Source: Microbacterium sp. A20
Lineage (GTDB): Bacteria > Actinomycetota > Actinomycetes > Actinomycetales > Microbacteriaceae
Direction of reading: 5' to 3'
Assembly (NCBI RefSeq): GCF_004794515.1
Contig: NZ_SSDF01000055.1
Coordinates: 1-64,000 of the forward strand
DNA length: 64,000 nucleotides
Shown: in pieces, positions 1-7,466 of the stretch
Position numbering within the stretch: position 1 is the stretch's first letter
Layout: each line of letters starts with the position of its first letter
Notes under the pieces: generated by a model
The model's database searches: none
Told to the model about the DNA's origin: nothing
What the model saw: the letters and a program-made list of their open reading frames with translations, nothing else
Made by a program: the position numbers and the translations under genes

Positions 1-696
1 CCCTGCCCAGCGCAGCATCTCGACGTCGTTGAGCGCATCGCCGAAGGCGACCACGTCGGGGCGGCCGATGCCGAGGTGGTCGCAGAGGCGGGCGAGCCCG
101 GTGGCCTTCGTGACGCCCTCGGCCATCACCTCGACGAACGGAGCTCCGGACAGCGTCGCCTCGAACCCGGTCAGCCCGAGGCTGCGCAGCGTGTCGAAGA
201 GCGCGGCAGGGGCGAGTTCCGGATGCCGGATGACGAGCTTCAGACTCGGTGCCGCGAGCACCTGCTCCAATGGCACCCCGCCCATCGTGCGGGGGTCGCG
301 CTTGTGGTCGGAGAGTTGGGCGATCTCGGCGTAGCCGTCCTGCGCCACGAAGGTCTCACCGCCCTCGCGCACGCTCGCGAACAGCAGGCCCGGGATGCTG
401 GCGCGCAGCGCCTCGACCAGGGCGCGGATCGTGTCGGGCGGAAGTTCCTCGGCGAACAGCATCCGTCCGTTATCCAGACGCACGGCGTAGGCACCGTTGC
501 TGCAGAGCGCCCACCCGTCGAACCCCGCATCGCCGGCGATGGCACGCAGCCCGATGGGCTGGCGCGCGGTCACCGGGACGACGTGGATGCCGCGATCGCG
601 GGCCGCATCGAGCGCCACCCGCGTGCGCGGCGTGACAGTGGAAGAGGAGTCGAGCAGCGTGCCGTCGAGGTCGGTGGCGATCAGCCGCACGGTCAC
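1..696 (-). CDS. HAD-IIB (Cof-type) phosphatase, C-terminus cut by window edge
   Basis: Cytosolic haloacid-dehalogenase phosphatase, probably acting on a sugar phosphate or similar small metabolite. Read from a GTG at 696 it begins VTVRLIATDLDGTLLD, which carries the motif I nucleophile DxDGT. Motif II threonine is in VPVTARQP, a conserved lysine lies in the EGVTKATGL stretch, and motif IV is VAFGDALNDVEML. The frame is open for 232 codons to position 1, so only the last few dozen residues should be missing. It lies 11 bp downstream of xth on the same strand, probably co-transcribed. A second GTG at 690 is an alternative start. The substrate cannot be read from the sequence. Confidence 0.85.
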   Translation of the reverse strand, partial: MTVRLIATDLDGTLLDSSSTVTPRTRVALDAARDRGIHVVPVTARQPIGLRAIAGDAGFDGWALCSNGAYAVRLDNGRMLFAEELPPDTIRALVEALRASIPGLLFASVREGGETFVAQDGYAEIAQLSDHKRDPRTMGGVPLEQVLAAPSLKLVIRHPELAPAALFDTLRSLGLTGFEATLSGAPFVEVMAEGVTKATGLARLCDHLGIGRPDVVAFGDALNDVEMLRWAG

Positions 697-707
697 AGGA
701 GCGGCCG

Positions 708-1571
708 TCAGGAGAAGATCATCGGAAGGTCGTCGTCATCGTCAGCGGCGCCGCCTGTTCCTAGACGGTGACCGTCGAGGTCGACCACCACAGGAACATG
801 ATCGCTGGGCTGCTCGCCCTTGCGCTCGTTCCGGTGGATCGAGGCGCCGGTGACGGCTTCAGCCAGCGTGCGCGAGCCCAGCACGAAGTCGATGCGGATG
901 CCCTCGTTGCGCGGGAACTTCAGGCGCTGGTAGTCCCAGTAGGTGAAGCCCTCCGGAAGCAGCGGGCGCACCACGTCGGTGACTCCGGCATCGGCGAACG
1001 CGAAGAACGCATCGCGTTCGGGCTGCGAGACATGCGTCGAGCGGCCGACCACGATGTCGGGATCCCCGTTGTCGTGGTCGAACGGGATGATGTTGAAGTC
1101 GCCCACCAGGGCGAGCGGAAGGTCGGGGTTGGCCGAGAGCTCGGCCGCCGTCGACCTCTTCAGCTGCTCCAGCCAGTGCAGCTTGTAGAGGTAGTGCGGG
1201 TCGTCGAGCGAACGGCCGTTCGGCACGTACAGGCTCCACACCCGTACCCCGTCGACCATCACGCCGAGCGCGCGCGCCTCGAGCGGAGCATCCGGACCCT
1301 CATGCCCCTTCGCGAACCCCGGCATCCCGTCGAACGCGGTGCGCACATCGGTGATGGGCAGGCGGCTCGCGATGGCGACACCGTTCCACTGATTCAGCCC
1401 GTGCACCTCGACGTGGTACCCGGCCTCTTCGAACGGCGCGTAAGGGAACTGCTCGGGCTTGCACTTGATCTCCTGCATCGCCAGCACGTCGATGTCTTCA
1501 CGGACGGCGAACTCGACGGTGCGGGTGACGCGGGTGCGGATGGAGTTGACGTTCCAGGTGGCCAAGCGCAT
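708..1571 (-). CDS. xth: Exodeoxyribonuclease III (AP endonuclease)
   Basis: Mg-dependent 3'-5' exonuclease and apurinic-site endonuclease of base excision repair. The 287 residues match the ExoIII family: LATWNVNSIRTR at the N-terminus, QEIKC with the metal-binding Glu, NGVAI, GDFNIIP with the catalytic Asp and Asn, the RNEGIRIDFVL stretch, and SDHVPV with the catalytic His. The C-terminus adds a short acidic stretch (DDDDDL) not usual for the family. The gene is leaderless: TAGGCT lies 6 nt before the ATG. It diverges from pyrE and is followed by the HAD phosphatase. Confidence 0.95.
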   Translation of the reverse strand: MRLATWNVNSIRTRVTRTVEFAVREDIDVLAMQEIKCKPEQFPYAPFEEAGYHVEVHGLNQWNGVAIASRLPITDVRTAFDGMPGFAKGHEGPDAPLEARALGVMVDGVRVWSLYVPNGRSLDDPHYLYKLHWLEQLKRSTAAELSANPDLPLALVGDFNIIPFDHDNGDPDIVVGRSTHVSQPERDAFFAFADAGVTDVVRPLLPEGFTYWDYQRLKFPRNEGIRIDFVLGSRTLAEAVTGASIHRNERKGEQPSDHVPVVVDLDGHRLGTGGAADDDDDLPMIFS

Positions 1572-1577
1572 GCGTCC

Positions 1578-1583
1578 AGCCTA
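1578..1583 (-). promoter_or_regulatory. -10 element of xth (leaderless)
   Basis: TAGGCT on the minus strand, 6 nt before the ATG at 1571; transcription should begin at or next to the start codon. Confidence 0.6.
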
Positions 1584-1595
1584 GAGCCCACCTCC

Positions 1596-1601
1596 TACAC
1601 T
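1596..1601 (+). promoter_or_regulatory. -10 element of pyrE (leaderless)
   Basis: TACACT, 7 nt before the GTG at 1609. It lies back to back with the xth -10 in a 37-bp divergent gap. Confidence 0.6.
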
Positions 1602-1608
1602 GGATGCC

Positions 1609-2169
1609 GTGACCGCACTCGACGCAGACCGCCAGACCCTCCTCGACCTGATCAAGGACGAGGCGGTGTTCCACGGTGACTTCACCCTCTCGAGCGGCAA
1701 GAAGGCGACGTACTACGTCGACATGCGCAAGCTCACGCTCGACCATCGGGCGGCCCCCGCCATCGGCCGCATCATGCTCGATCTGATCGGCGACCTCGAC
1801 GTCGTGGCCGTCGGCGGTCTCACGCTCGGGGCCGACCCGATCGCGAACTCCGTGCTGCATGCCTCGGTCGCCACCGAGCGCCCGCTCGACGCGTTCGTCG
1901 TGCGCAAGGAGCCGAAGGACCACGGCCGCGGCCGTCAGATCGAAGGCGCCGACGTCAAGGGCAAGCGGGTCGTCGTGCTCGAAGACACCTCGACCACCGG
2001 ACAGTCGGCGCTCAAGGCCGTCGAGGCGCTGCGCAAGGAAGGCGCCGAGATCGTCGCCGTCGCCGTGATCGTCGACCGCAAGACGGGGGCGCAGGCCGCC
2101 ATCGAAGCCGAGGGACTCGAGTGGCGCGCCGCCTTCGACCTCGACGACCTCGGACTCGACCCGCAGTGA
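1609..2169 (+). CDS. pyrE: Orotate phosphoribosyltransferase
   Basis: Adds ribose-5-phosphate from PRPP to orotate, giving OMP in pyrimidine biosynthesis. The 186-residue protein has the early FTLSSGKKATYYVDMRKLTL segment region and the PRPP-binding loop VVVLEDTSTTGQSAL, the usual D-D/E-x-x-T-T-G-x-S pattern. The catalytic lysine region is VRKEPKDHGRG. The start is a GTG placed just after a TACACT -10 hexamer, so the mRNA is probably leaderless. Its stop overlaps the start of the ROK kinase gene (GTGA), so the two are translationally coupled. Confidence 0.94.
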   Translation: MTALDADRQTLLDLIKDEAVFHGDFTLSSGKKATYYVDMRKLTLDHRAAPAIGRIMLDLIGDLDVVAVGGLTLGADPIANSVLHASVATERPLDAFVVRKEPKDHGRGRQIEGADVKGKRVVVLEDTSTTGQSALKAVEALRKEGAEIVAVAVIVDRKTGAQAAIEAEGLEWRAAFDLDDLGLDPQ

Positions 2170-3068
2170 CGCGCTACGCGCTGGCCGTCGACGTCGGCGG
2201 CACCAAGATGGAGGCCGCGCTCGTCGCGGAGGACGGCGTGCTCGTCACGGGCAGCCGCAGCCGGCAGGCGACCGGTCGGGACGCCACGTTCGAGTCGTTG
2301 AACGCCGCCGTCGTCGCGATCGTCGAGCACGCGCTCGCCGCGCTGCCCGCGGATGCTGAGCTCGTCGGTGCGGGTGCGGGCAGCGCCGGCCCCGTCGATC
2401 GGACCCTCGGCACGATCATGCCCGTCAACATGCCACTCGCACGCGGCTTCGCGCTCGCTGAGGCGGTTCACGCGGCAGCATCCACGGTCGTGGGGCGAGA
2501 TGTGCGCACCATCCTCGGACACGACGGCGGAGCGCTCGCCCTCGCCGAATCCTGGCTCGGGGCGACCCAGGGCGCCGGTGCCTCACTGTCGATCGTCGTC
2601 TCGACCGGTGTCGGCGGCGGCTTCGTCGCGAACGGCGCATACATCCCCGGTGCGACGGGCAACGCCGGACACCTCGGGCAAGTGCGCCGTGAGGGCGGGA
2701 TGACCCTTGAGGAGATCGCCTCGGGTCCCGCGAGCGCCGCCTGGGCGCAGCAGCAAGGATGGACCGGGGCGACGGGTGAGGATCTCGCGCGTGATTCGGC
2801 TGCCGGCGACCCCCTCGCGCGAGCGGCGATCGAGCGCTCGGCCCGCGCCGTGGGCGAGGCTCTCGCGGATGCTGCGACGCTCGTCGACCTCGATGTCGTG
2901 GCCATCGGGGGCGGGTTCTCACGCGTGTCTGCCGACTACATCGATCTCGTGCAGCAGGCGCTCACCGCGAGCGCGGTGCACGAATACTCGCGCCGCACCC
3001 GCGTCGTGCGCTCGGGGCTGGGCGACGAGGGGCCGCTGATCGGCGCCGCCGCCCTCGTGCTGCGGTAG
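2166..3068 (+). CDS. ROK-family sugar kinase or regulator-like protein
   Basis: Member of the ROK (glucokinase/N-acetylhexosamine kinase) family, 300 residues. The N-terminal phosphate loop is AVDVGGTKMEAALV. STGVGGGFVANG and GNAGHLGQV follow, the latter with the conserved His of the ROK active site. It has no N-terminal helix-turn-helix, so an enzyme role is more likely than an NagC-type repressor. The cysteine cluster (CxCGxxGCxE) that normally follows the GH motif and binds zinc is absent; the sequence goes straight from GHLGQVRREGG to LEEIASGPA. Start GTG at 2166 overlaps the pyrE stop. Glucose or an N-acetyl sugar is a reasonable guess only. Confidence 0.8.
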   Translation: MTRYALAVDVGGTKMEAALVAEDGVLVTGSRSRQATGRDATFESLNAAVVAIVEHALAALPADAELVGAGAGSAGPVDRTLGTIMPVNMPLARGFALAEAVHAAASTVVGRDVRTILGHDGGALALAESWLGATQGAGASLSIVVSTGVGGGFVANGAYIPGATGNAGHLGQVRREGGMTLEEIASGPASAAWAQQQGWTGATGEDLARDSAAGDPLARAAIERSARAVGEALADAATLVDLDVVAIGGGFSRVSADYIDLVQQALTASAVHEYSRRTRVVRSGLGDEGPLIGAAALVLR

Positions 3069-3086
3069 GACCGTCCGGAACGCTGC

Positions 3087-3323
3087 TCAGCGACTCGCTG
3101 TGAGCAGGTGCCGCGGTGGGCCTTCGAGTCGGGCGACGGAGATCTTCAGGTCGGTGACGTCGGCGGCGACGGCGTCGATGCGGGTGCTGAGCTTTTCGTC
3201 GACGGCGTCGATGCGGTCGTCGATGCGGCGGATCATCCAGGCGCCGGCGGCGAAGAGACTGGCGCCGAGGGTGAGCACGATGCCGATCGCGCTGACGACG
3301 ATCGTGGCGGTCTCGGTGGTCAC
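3087..3323 (-). CDS. Small membrane protein with coiled-coil tail (copy 2 of tandem pair)
   Basis: A 78-residue protein of unknown function. Residues about 8-31 form one hydrophobic segment (IVVSAIGIVLTLGASLFAAGAW). A positively charged junction and an amphipathic stretch rich in D, V, A and I (RIDAVAADVTDLKISVARL) suggest a short coiled coil in the cytosol. It ends in GPPRHLLT, exactly as its upstream neighbour does. It starts with GTG 4 bp after the stop of that neighbour, with an AGGGGG ribosome site inside the end of the previous gene. The pair is a tandem duplication; this copy has an extra DDRIDAVDEKLSTR heptad block. Confidence 0.65.
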   Translation of the reverse strand: MTTETATIVVSAIGIVLTLGASLFAAGAWMIRRIDDRIDAVDEKLSTRIDAVAADVTDLKISVARLEGPPRHLLTASR

Positions 3324-3327
3324 CGTC

Positions 3328-3522
3328 TCATCCCCCTTCTGCGGTGAGCAAGTGCCGTGGCGGGCCGTCGAGTCGCGCGACGGAGATCTTCAGGTCGGTG
3401 ACGTCGGCGGCGACGGCGTCGATGCGGCGGACCATCCAGGCGGCGCCGACGAACATGCTCGTGCCGAGCGTGACCACGACACCGACGGCGCTGATGATGA
3501 TCGCGAGGGTCTCCGTGGACAC
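3328..3522 (-). CDS. Small membrane protein with coiled-coil tail (copy 1 of tandem pair)
   Basis: A 64-residue paralogue of the following gene. It has one N-terminal transmembrane segment (LAIIISAVGVVVTLGTSMFVGAAW region) and then the shared block RRIDAVAADVTDLKISVARL and GPPRHLLT. The start chosen is GTG at 3522 because AAGGAG lies 7 nt upstream; the frame stays open far upstream but that part overlaps the MFS gene and lacks a ribosome site. Function unknown. Similar one-helix plus coiled-coil proteins are common near membrane or DNA-damage genes in actinobacteria, but nothing here fixes a role. Confidence 0.62.
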   Translation of the reverse strand: MSTETLAIIISAVGVVVTLGTSMFVGAAWMVRRIDAVAADVTDLKISVARLDGPPRHLLTAEGG

Positions 3523-3641
3523 GCGTGCACTCCTTGCTCGGATAGGTGTATCGACGACGTTACGCCGCCCTTCCCGGTGCGCGCGCCGGTATTCCAGCAT
3601 CTGTGAAGAGGTCGCGGATGGTGCGAGGTGTGGAGAAGAGG

Positions 3642-4787
3642 TCAGGTCGCCGCGGTCGCCGGTCCGGGATTCCGAACCGCTCCCAGCACCAGCACCGGCA
3701 CCAGTGCGCACAGCGCAGCCGACACGAAGAAGGTCGTGCTCGAGGCCGGGTCGCGGCCCACCAGCAGGATCAGCGTGGGGACGAACGTGCCGCCCACCGC
3801 GCCGCAGGCCACGAGTGCTCCGGTCACTGCCGCGCTGCGAGCCGGATCCAGCCGGTCGAGGGCGAGCCCCAGTATGAGTCCGTAGCTCGGGGCGAGGAGC
3901 ACGACCACCGCGGCCAGCGCGACCAGCGCCCACACCGGCTCGGACCCCACCAGCATCCCGGCCGTCGCCATCAGGACGGCGGCCCCGGTCGTCGCGGCGA
4001 GGAGGATCACGATCGGTGACACGGACGCCCGGCGCAGCGCCGCCGCGCTGAAGCGGCCGACGGCCATCAGCGTCCAGAACGCCGAGGTTCCGAGAGCTGC
4101 GAGAGCGGGATCGACCTCGAGGATGCGCTCCGGGATCACGGCCGACCAGCCGGACAGCACGGTCTCGACGCCGACGTACAGCGGCAGCGAAACTGCAAAT
4201 GGCAGCAGCACGAGCAGCCCCCGCACGTCGCGATGCGCGGGAGCCTCCGCGACGGAGACCGCAGGAGTCGGGCCGGCGAGCATCACGACCGTGATGAGGG
4301 GCACCACCGCGAGGAGGCCGAGCACGGCACGCGCATCGGAGGCGACGGCGACCAGGAGCGGCGTGACCGCGGCGCAGACCGCGACCGTCCCGAGCAGCGC
4401 GCTGAGCAGCCCCGTCGCACTGCCGACCGCCACGGACTTCGCCGCCACCGAACCCGAGGCCTCGACCAGCCCGAACCCGAACCCGGCGACGGACGCCGCG
4501 GCGATGAACAGCGCGGGAGTGCCCGCGACCGCAACGGCGATGACGGCGGCAGCCTGGAGTGCGCTGCCGAGGATGAGCGCGGTCTGCGGTGGGAAGCGGA
4601 CGAGGAGCGGTCCGGAGACGAGCACGCCCACCAGCAGCCCCGCGAAGAGCGCGGGGACCGCGGCGCTGAGATCGGCCCCGATCGCGCGCTCTGCGGAGGG
4701 GAGCACCGCCGGGACCAAGGCCGCCGTGACGCCGAGCCCCGCGAACGCCGCGAAGAGTCCCGCCCGCGCGCGCCCTGCGTTCGTCAC
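3642..4787 (-). CDS. MFS transporter, coupled to RpiR-type regulator
   Basis: A 381-residue major facilitator with about 12 hydrophobic segments from residue 8 to the C-terminus, including the FGFGLVEASGSVAA and GVETVLSGWSAVIPE stretches, reminiscent of FucP-like sugar permeases. The start GTG at 4787 overlaps the TGA of the upstream rpiR-type gene (GTGA), so the two are translationally coupled. The longer open frame upstream is a shadow of the regulator gene. Standing beside a MurR-like regulator and a MurNAc-recycling operon, it may carry an amino sugar, an anhydro sugar or a breakdown product, but the substrate is inferred from context only. Confidence 0.8.
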   Translation of the reverse strand: MTNAGRARAGLFAAFAGLGVTAALVPAVLPSAERAIGADLSAAVPALFAGLLVGVLVSGPLLVRFPPQTALILGSALQAAAVIAVAVAGTPALFIAAASVAGFGFGLVEASGSVAAKSVAVGSATGLLSALLGTVAVCAAVTPLLVAVASDARAVLGLLAVVPLITVVMLAGPTPAVSVAEAPAHRDVRGLLVLLPFAVSLPLYVGVETVLSGWSAVIPERILEVDPALAALGTSAFWTLMAVGRFSAAALRRASVSPIVILLAATTGAAVLMATAGMLVGSEPVWALVALAAVVVLLAPSYGLILGLALDRLDPARSAAVTGALVACGAVGGTFVPTLILLVGRDPASSTTFFVSAALCALVPVLVLGAVRNPGPATAAT

Positions 4788-5686
4788 GCTCCGGCCGACC
4801 GCACGCGATGCACGGCGGCGAACGTGTCGCGCAGCGCCTCCATCGAGCGGTCGTAGTTCGACTGGGCGACGCCGATGAAGATGCAGTCGACCACCATCAG
4901 CTGCGCGATCCGGCTGCCGAGCGCGCCCGAGCGGAAGCCGGTCTCGCGGGCGGCGGTCGTGAGCACGATGTCGGCCTGATCGGCCAGCGGCGCCCCGGCG
5001 TGGTTCGTGATCGCGATGGTCGTGGCGCCCGCCCGACGGGCGAGCAGGAGGAACTCGATGGTGTCGGTGGTGGCGCCGCTGTGCGACACGGCGATCGCGA
5101 CGTTGCCCGGGCCGAGCGTCGCCGCCGACGTCCAGGCGGCGTGCGGGTCGGACCAATCCAGCGCGGTGCGGCCGATACGGGTGAGCTTGCGCTGCAGGTC
5201 GAGCCCGACGATGGAGCTCGCGCCGACGCCGAAGATGTCGACCCTGGTCGAGGACGTGATGGCTTCGACCGAGGCGCGCAGGGACTCGGTGTCGAGCACC
5301 TTCGCGGTGTCGGCGAGGGAGAGCGTCTCGGCGAGCGAGACCTTGGCGACGATGTCGGCCAGCGTGTCGTTGCGGTCGATGTCGCCGGAGACGGCGGGGA
5401 GTGCGGCGGTGTCGAACGTCTCCCGCTCCACGTCGCGCAGCACGTGGTTGCGCAGCTCTCGCACGTGCTCGTAGCCGAGCCGCTTGCAGAACCGCACGAC
5501 CGAGGTGGTCGAGGTGTCGCAGCGCTGCGCGAGCTCGGCGACCGAGAGTCCTGCGGTACCCGCGGGATCGGCGAGGAAGAGGTCGGCGATGCGCTGCTCG
5601 CTCGGACGCAGCTCGGGACGGATCGCGCGCATGCGGACGAGGACGGGGTGTGCGCCGGCTTCTTCGCGGGCAGCTTCATTGGACAT
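4784..5686 (-). CDS. RpiR/MurR-family transcriptional regulator
   Basis: A 300-residue regulator with an N-terminal helix-turn-helix of the RpiR type (residues about 10-85, including LSVAELAQRCDTSTTSVVRF and CKRLGYEHVRELR). A C-terminal SIS sugar-phosphate binding domain follows (residues about 130-260, with FGVGASSIVGLDLQRK and AIAVSHSGATTDTIEF). It is divergent from the ABC/murQ/anmK operon, as MurR is from murQP in enterobacteria, and MurR is known to sense MurNAc-6-phosphate. A repressor of both flanking transcription units that responds to MurNAc-6-P or GlcNAc-6-P is the simplest reading. GGAG lies just before its ATG. Confidence 0.85.
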   Translation of the reverse strand: MSNEAAREEAGAHPVLVRMRAIRPELRPSEQRIADLFLADPAGTAGLSVAELAQRCDTSTTSVVRFCKRLGYEHVRELRNHVLRDVERETFDTAALPAVSGDIDRNDTLADIVAKVSLAETLSLADTAKVLDTESLRASVEAITSSTRVDIFGVGASSIVGLDLQRKLTRIGRTALDWSDPHAAWTSAATLGPGNVAIAVSHSGATTDTIEFLLLARRAGATTIAITNHAGAPLADQADIVLTTAARETGFRSGALGSRIAQLMVVDCIFIGVAQSNYDRSMEALRDTFAAVHRVRSAGA

Positions 5687-5708
5687 GGCGGTCTCCGATC
5701 GCTGTTCA

Positions 5709-5731
5709 TAACAGTAGAGGAACTTCTGTTA
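5709..5731. promoter_or_regulatory. Candidate operator of the RpiR/MurR-like regulator
   Basis: Inverted repeat TAACAG, 11 nt, CTGTTA. It sits 22 bp upstream of the regulator start and 121 bp upstream of the ABC operon start. It is the only long-arm dyad in the AT-richer first half of the divergent gap, where a repressor could act on both promoters. Confidence 0.45.
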
Positions 5732-5756
5732 CATCTGTAGTGACGTTCGTGTACTT

Positions 5757-5766
5757 TTGGTACCAA
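5757..5766. promoter_or_regulatory. Perfect 10-bp palindrome in divergent promoter region
   Basis: TTGGTACCAA lies 86 bp upstream of the ABC operon start. It could be a second operator or part of the promoter. Nothing else identifies it. Confidence 0.3.
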
Positions 5767-5852
5767 CCAAGACCGACGACGTTCACGGGGCGGCAGGCAA
5801 CAGCGCCTGACCCGACGCCACGGCGACGCGTCCCAGCCAGGAGGAATCTGCA

Positions 5853-7400
5853 ATGAGCACAGCACGGCGAGCGTCATTGGGCGCTCTCACCGCCACGGCC
5901 GCCGCTTTGGCGCTCGTGATCACCGGTTGTTCCGCACCGGCATCCACCTCCGGCTCCTCGGAGGGCGCGGCCGGCGGCGACCTCGTCATCGGCGTCACCA
6001 GCGACCCGGACACCCTGTTCCCCTGGAAGGCCACGCAGTTCCAGGCCGTCAACGTGCTGCAGAACCTGTACGGCACGCTGACCGAGTTCGATGAGGATCT
6101 CAACGTCGTCCCCGGTCTCGCCGAGTCCTGGGACGTCTCCGAAGACGGCCTCACCGTGACCTTCCGCCTGCGTGAAGGCGTCACGTTCGCCGACGGCAGC
6201 ACCTTCGGCTCCGAAGACGTCAAGTACTCGCTCGACGCCATCGCCGCCGAGGCCACCGCCGCCGTCGCGAGCAGCTCCCTCGCCTCCGTCACCGCGGTCG
6301 AGGCCACCGACGAGACGACCGTCACCCTCACGCTGAGCGCTCCCGACGCCGCCCTTCCCGCCAACCTCGCGGTGATCAACATGGCGATGCTGTCCTCCGA
6401 CGACACCGAAGAGGCACTCAACACCACCCCGAACGGCACCGGTCCGTTCGTCCTCGACAGCCGCAAGGCGAGCCAGTCGATCACGCTCGCCAAGAACGAG
6501 GACTACTGGGGCGACGCCGCGCTGCTCGACACCGTCGAGTTCCGCGTGATCCCCGACGAGTCGTCGATCGTCTCGGCGATGCAGTCCGGCAACGTGCAGC
6601 TCGCGGTGTTCGACGACCCGCTGGTCGCGCAGACCGCCGAGGGCGCCAACGTCGAGGTCGCCACGACCCCGCAGCTGAGCTACCACGCGCTGCAGCTGAA
6701 CGCCACGCGCGGCGACCTCGCCGATGTCAACGTGCGTCTCGCCATCCAGTGCGCGATCGACCGCCAGGAGGTGCTCGACACCGCCGCCCTCGGCGAGGGT
6801 GAGGTCACCGGCCCGATCACCTCTCCCGCGTACAAGTCCGACCCCGAGGCGCGTCCGTGCCCGGAGCGCGACCTCGACAAGGCCGCCGACTACCTGAAGA
6901 AGGCGGGCAAGGAAGACGGCGTCACCGTCAAGACGATCGTCTCGCAGGGCGAGTACGCCACCTCGGTGAACGAGGCGCAGAACCTCAAGGCCCAGCTCGC
7001 CGACGCGAAGATCACGCTCGACATCGAGGTCCTCGAGTCCGGTGCCTTCGTCGACCGCTGGATCGCGGCCGACTTCGACGCCGCCGTCGCGCTCAACGGC
7101 GGTCGTCCCGACCCCGACGGCATGTACGGCCGCTACTTCACCAGCACCGGAAACCTGAACAAGGTCGCCGGCTACTCCTCGCCCGAGCTCGACGCGCTGT
7201 TCGCCGAGGGGCGCCAGACGGCCGACCCGGACAAGCGCAAGGACATCTACGCGCAGGTCTCCGAGAACCTCGAGGACAACGCCGCGTGGATCTGGCTGTT
7301 CACGAGCTACACCTACACGGCGACGGCATCGACCGTCGACGGCTTCGTCCCCATGGTGAACGGCTCGCTGCAGTACCTGCGGACCACCTCCATCAAGTAG
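5853..7400 (+). CDS. ABC importer substrate-binding lipoprotein (family 5, peptide type)
   Basis: Extracytoplasmic solute-binding lipoprotein of the DppA/OppA family, 515 residues. It has a signal peptide with a lipobox (LALVITGC, lipidated Cys at about residue 26) and then a Ser/Gly-rich linker. The mature domain has family 5 hallmarks: the LYGTLTEFDEDLNVVPGLAESWDVSEDG region, TFRLREGVTFADG and NGTGPFVL. AGGAGGA lies 7 nt before the ATG. Being first in an operon with murQ and anmK, it may bind muropeptides or anhydro-MurNAc compounds rather than plain peptides. A strong stem-loop directly follows the stop. Confidence 0.9.
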   Translation: MSTARRASLGALTATAAALALVITGCSAPASTSGSSEGAAGGDLVIGVTSDPDTLFPWKATQFQAVNVLQNLYGTLTEFDEDLNVVPGLAESWDVSEDGLTVTFRLREGVTFADGSTFGSEDVKYSLDAIAAEATAAVASSSLASVTAVEATDETTVTLTLSAPDAALPANLAVINMAMLSSDDTEEALNTTPNGTGPFVLDSRKASQSITLAKNEDYWGDAALLDTVEFRVIPDESSIVSAMQSGNVQLAVFDDPLVAQTAEGANVEVATTPQLSYHALQLNATRGDLADVNVRLAIQCAIDRQEVLDTAALGEGEVTGPITSPAYKSDPEARPCPERDLDKAADYLKKAGKEDGVTVKTIVSQGEYATSVNEAQNLKAQLADAKITLDIEVLESGAFVDRWIAADFDAAVALNGGRPDPDGMYGRYFTSTGNLNKVAGYSSPELDALFAEGRQTADPDKRKDIYAQVSENLEDNAAWIWLFTSYTYTATASTVDGFVPMVNGSLQYLRTTSIK

Positions 7401-7406
7401 CGGATC

Positions 7407-7435
7407 GAGGGGGCGCGGCCACCCCGCGCCCCCTC
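7407..7435 (+). terminator. Stem-loop after the binding-protein gene (attenuator or mRNA stabiliser)
   Basis: Perfect 12-bp GC stem, GAGGGGGCGCGG with CCGCGCCCCCTC, and a 5-nt loop. No U-tract follows and the permease gene begins 31 bp later, so partial termination or 3'-end protection, keeping binding protein above permease levels, is more likely than a full stop. Confidence 0.65.
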
Positions 7436-7466
7436 CCTCCCCGACGACAGGCAGCCCCACACGCGC

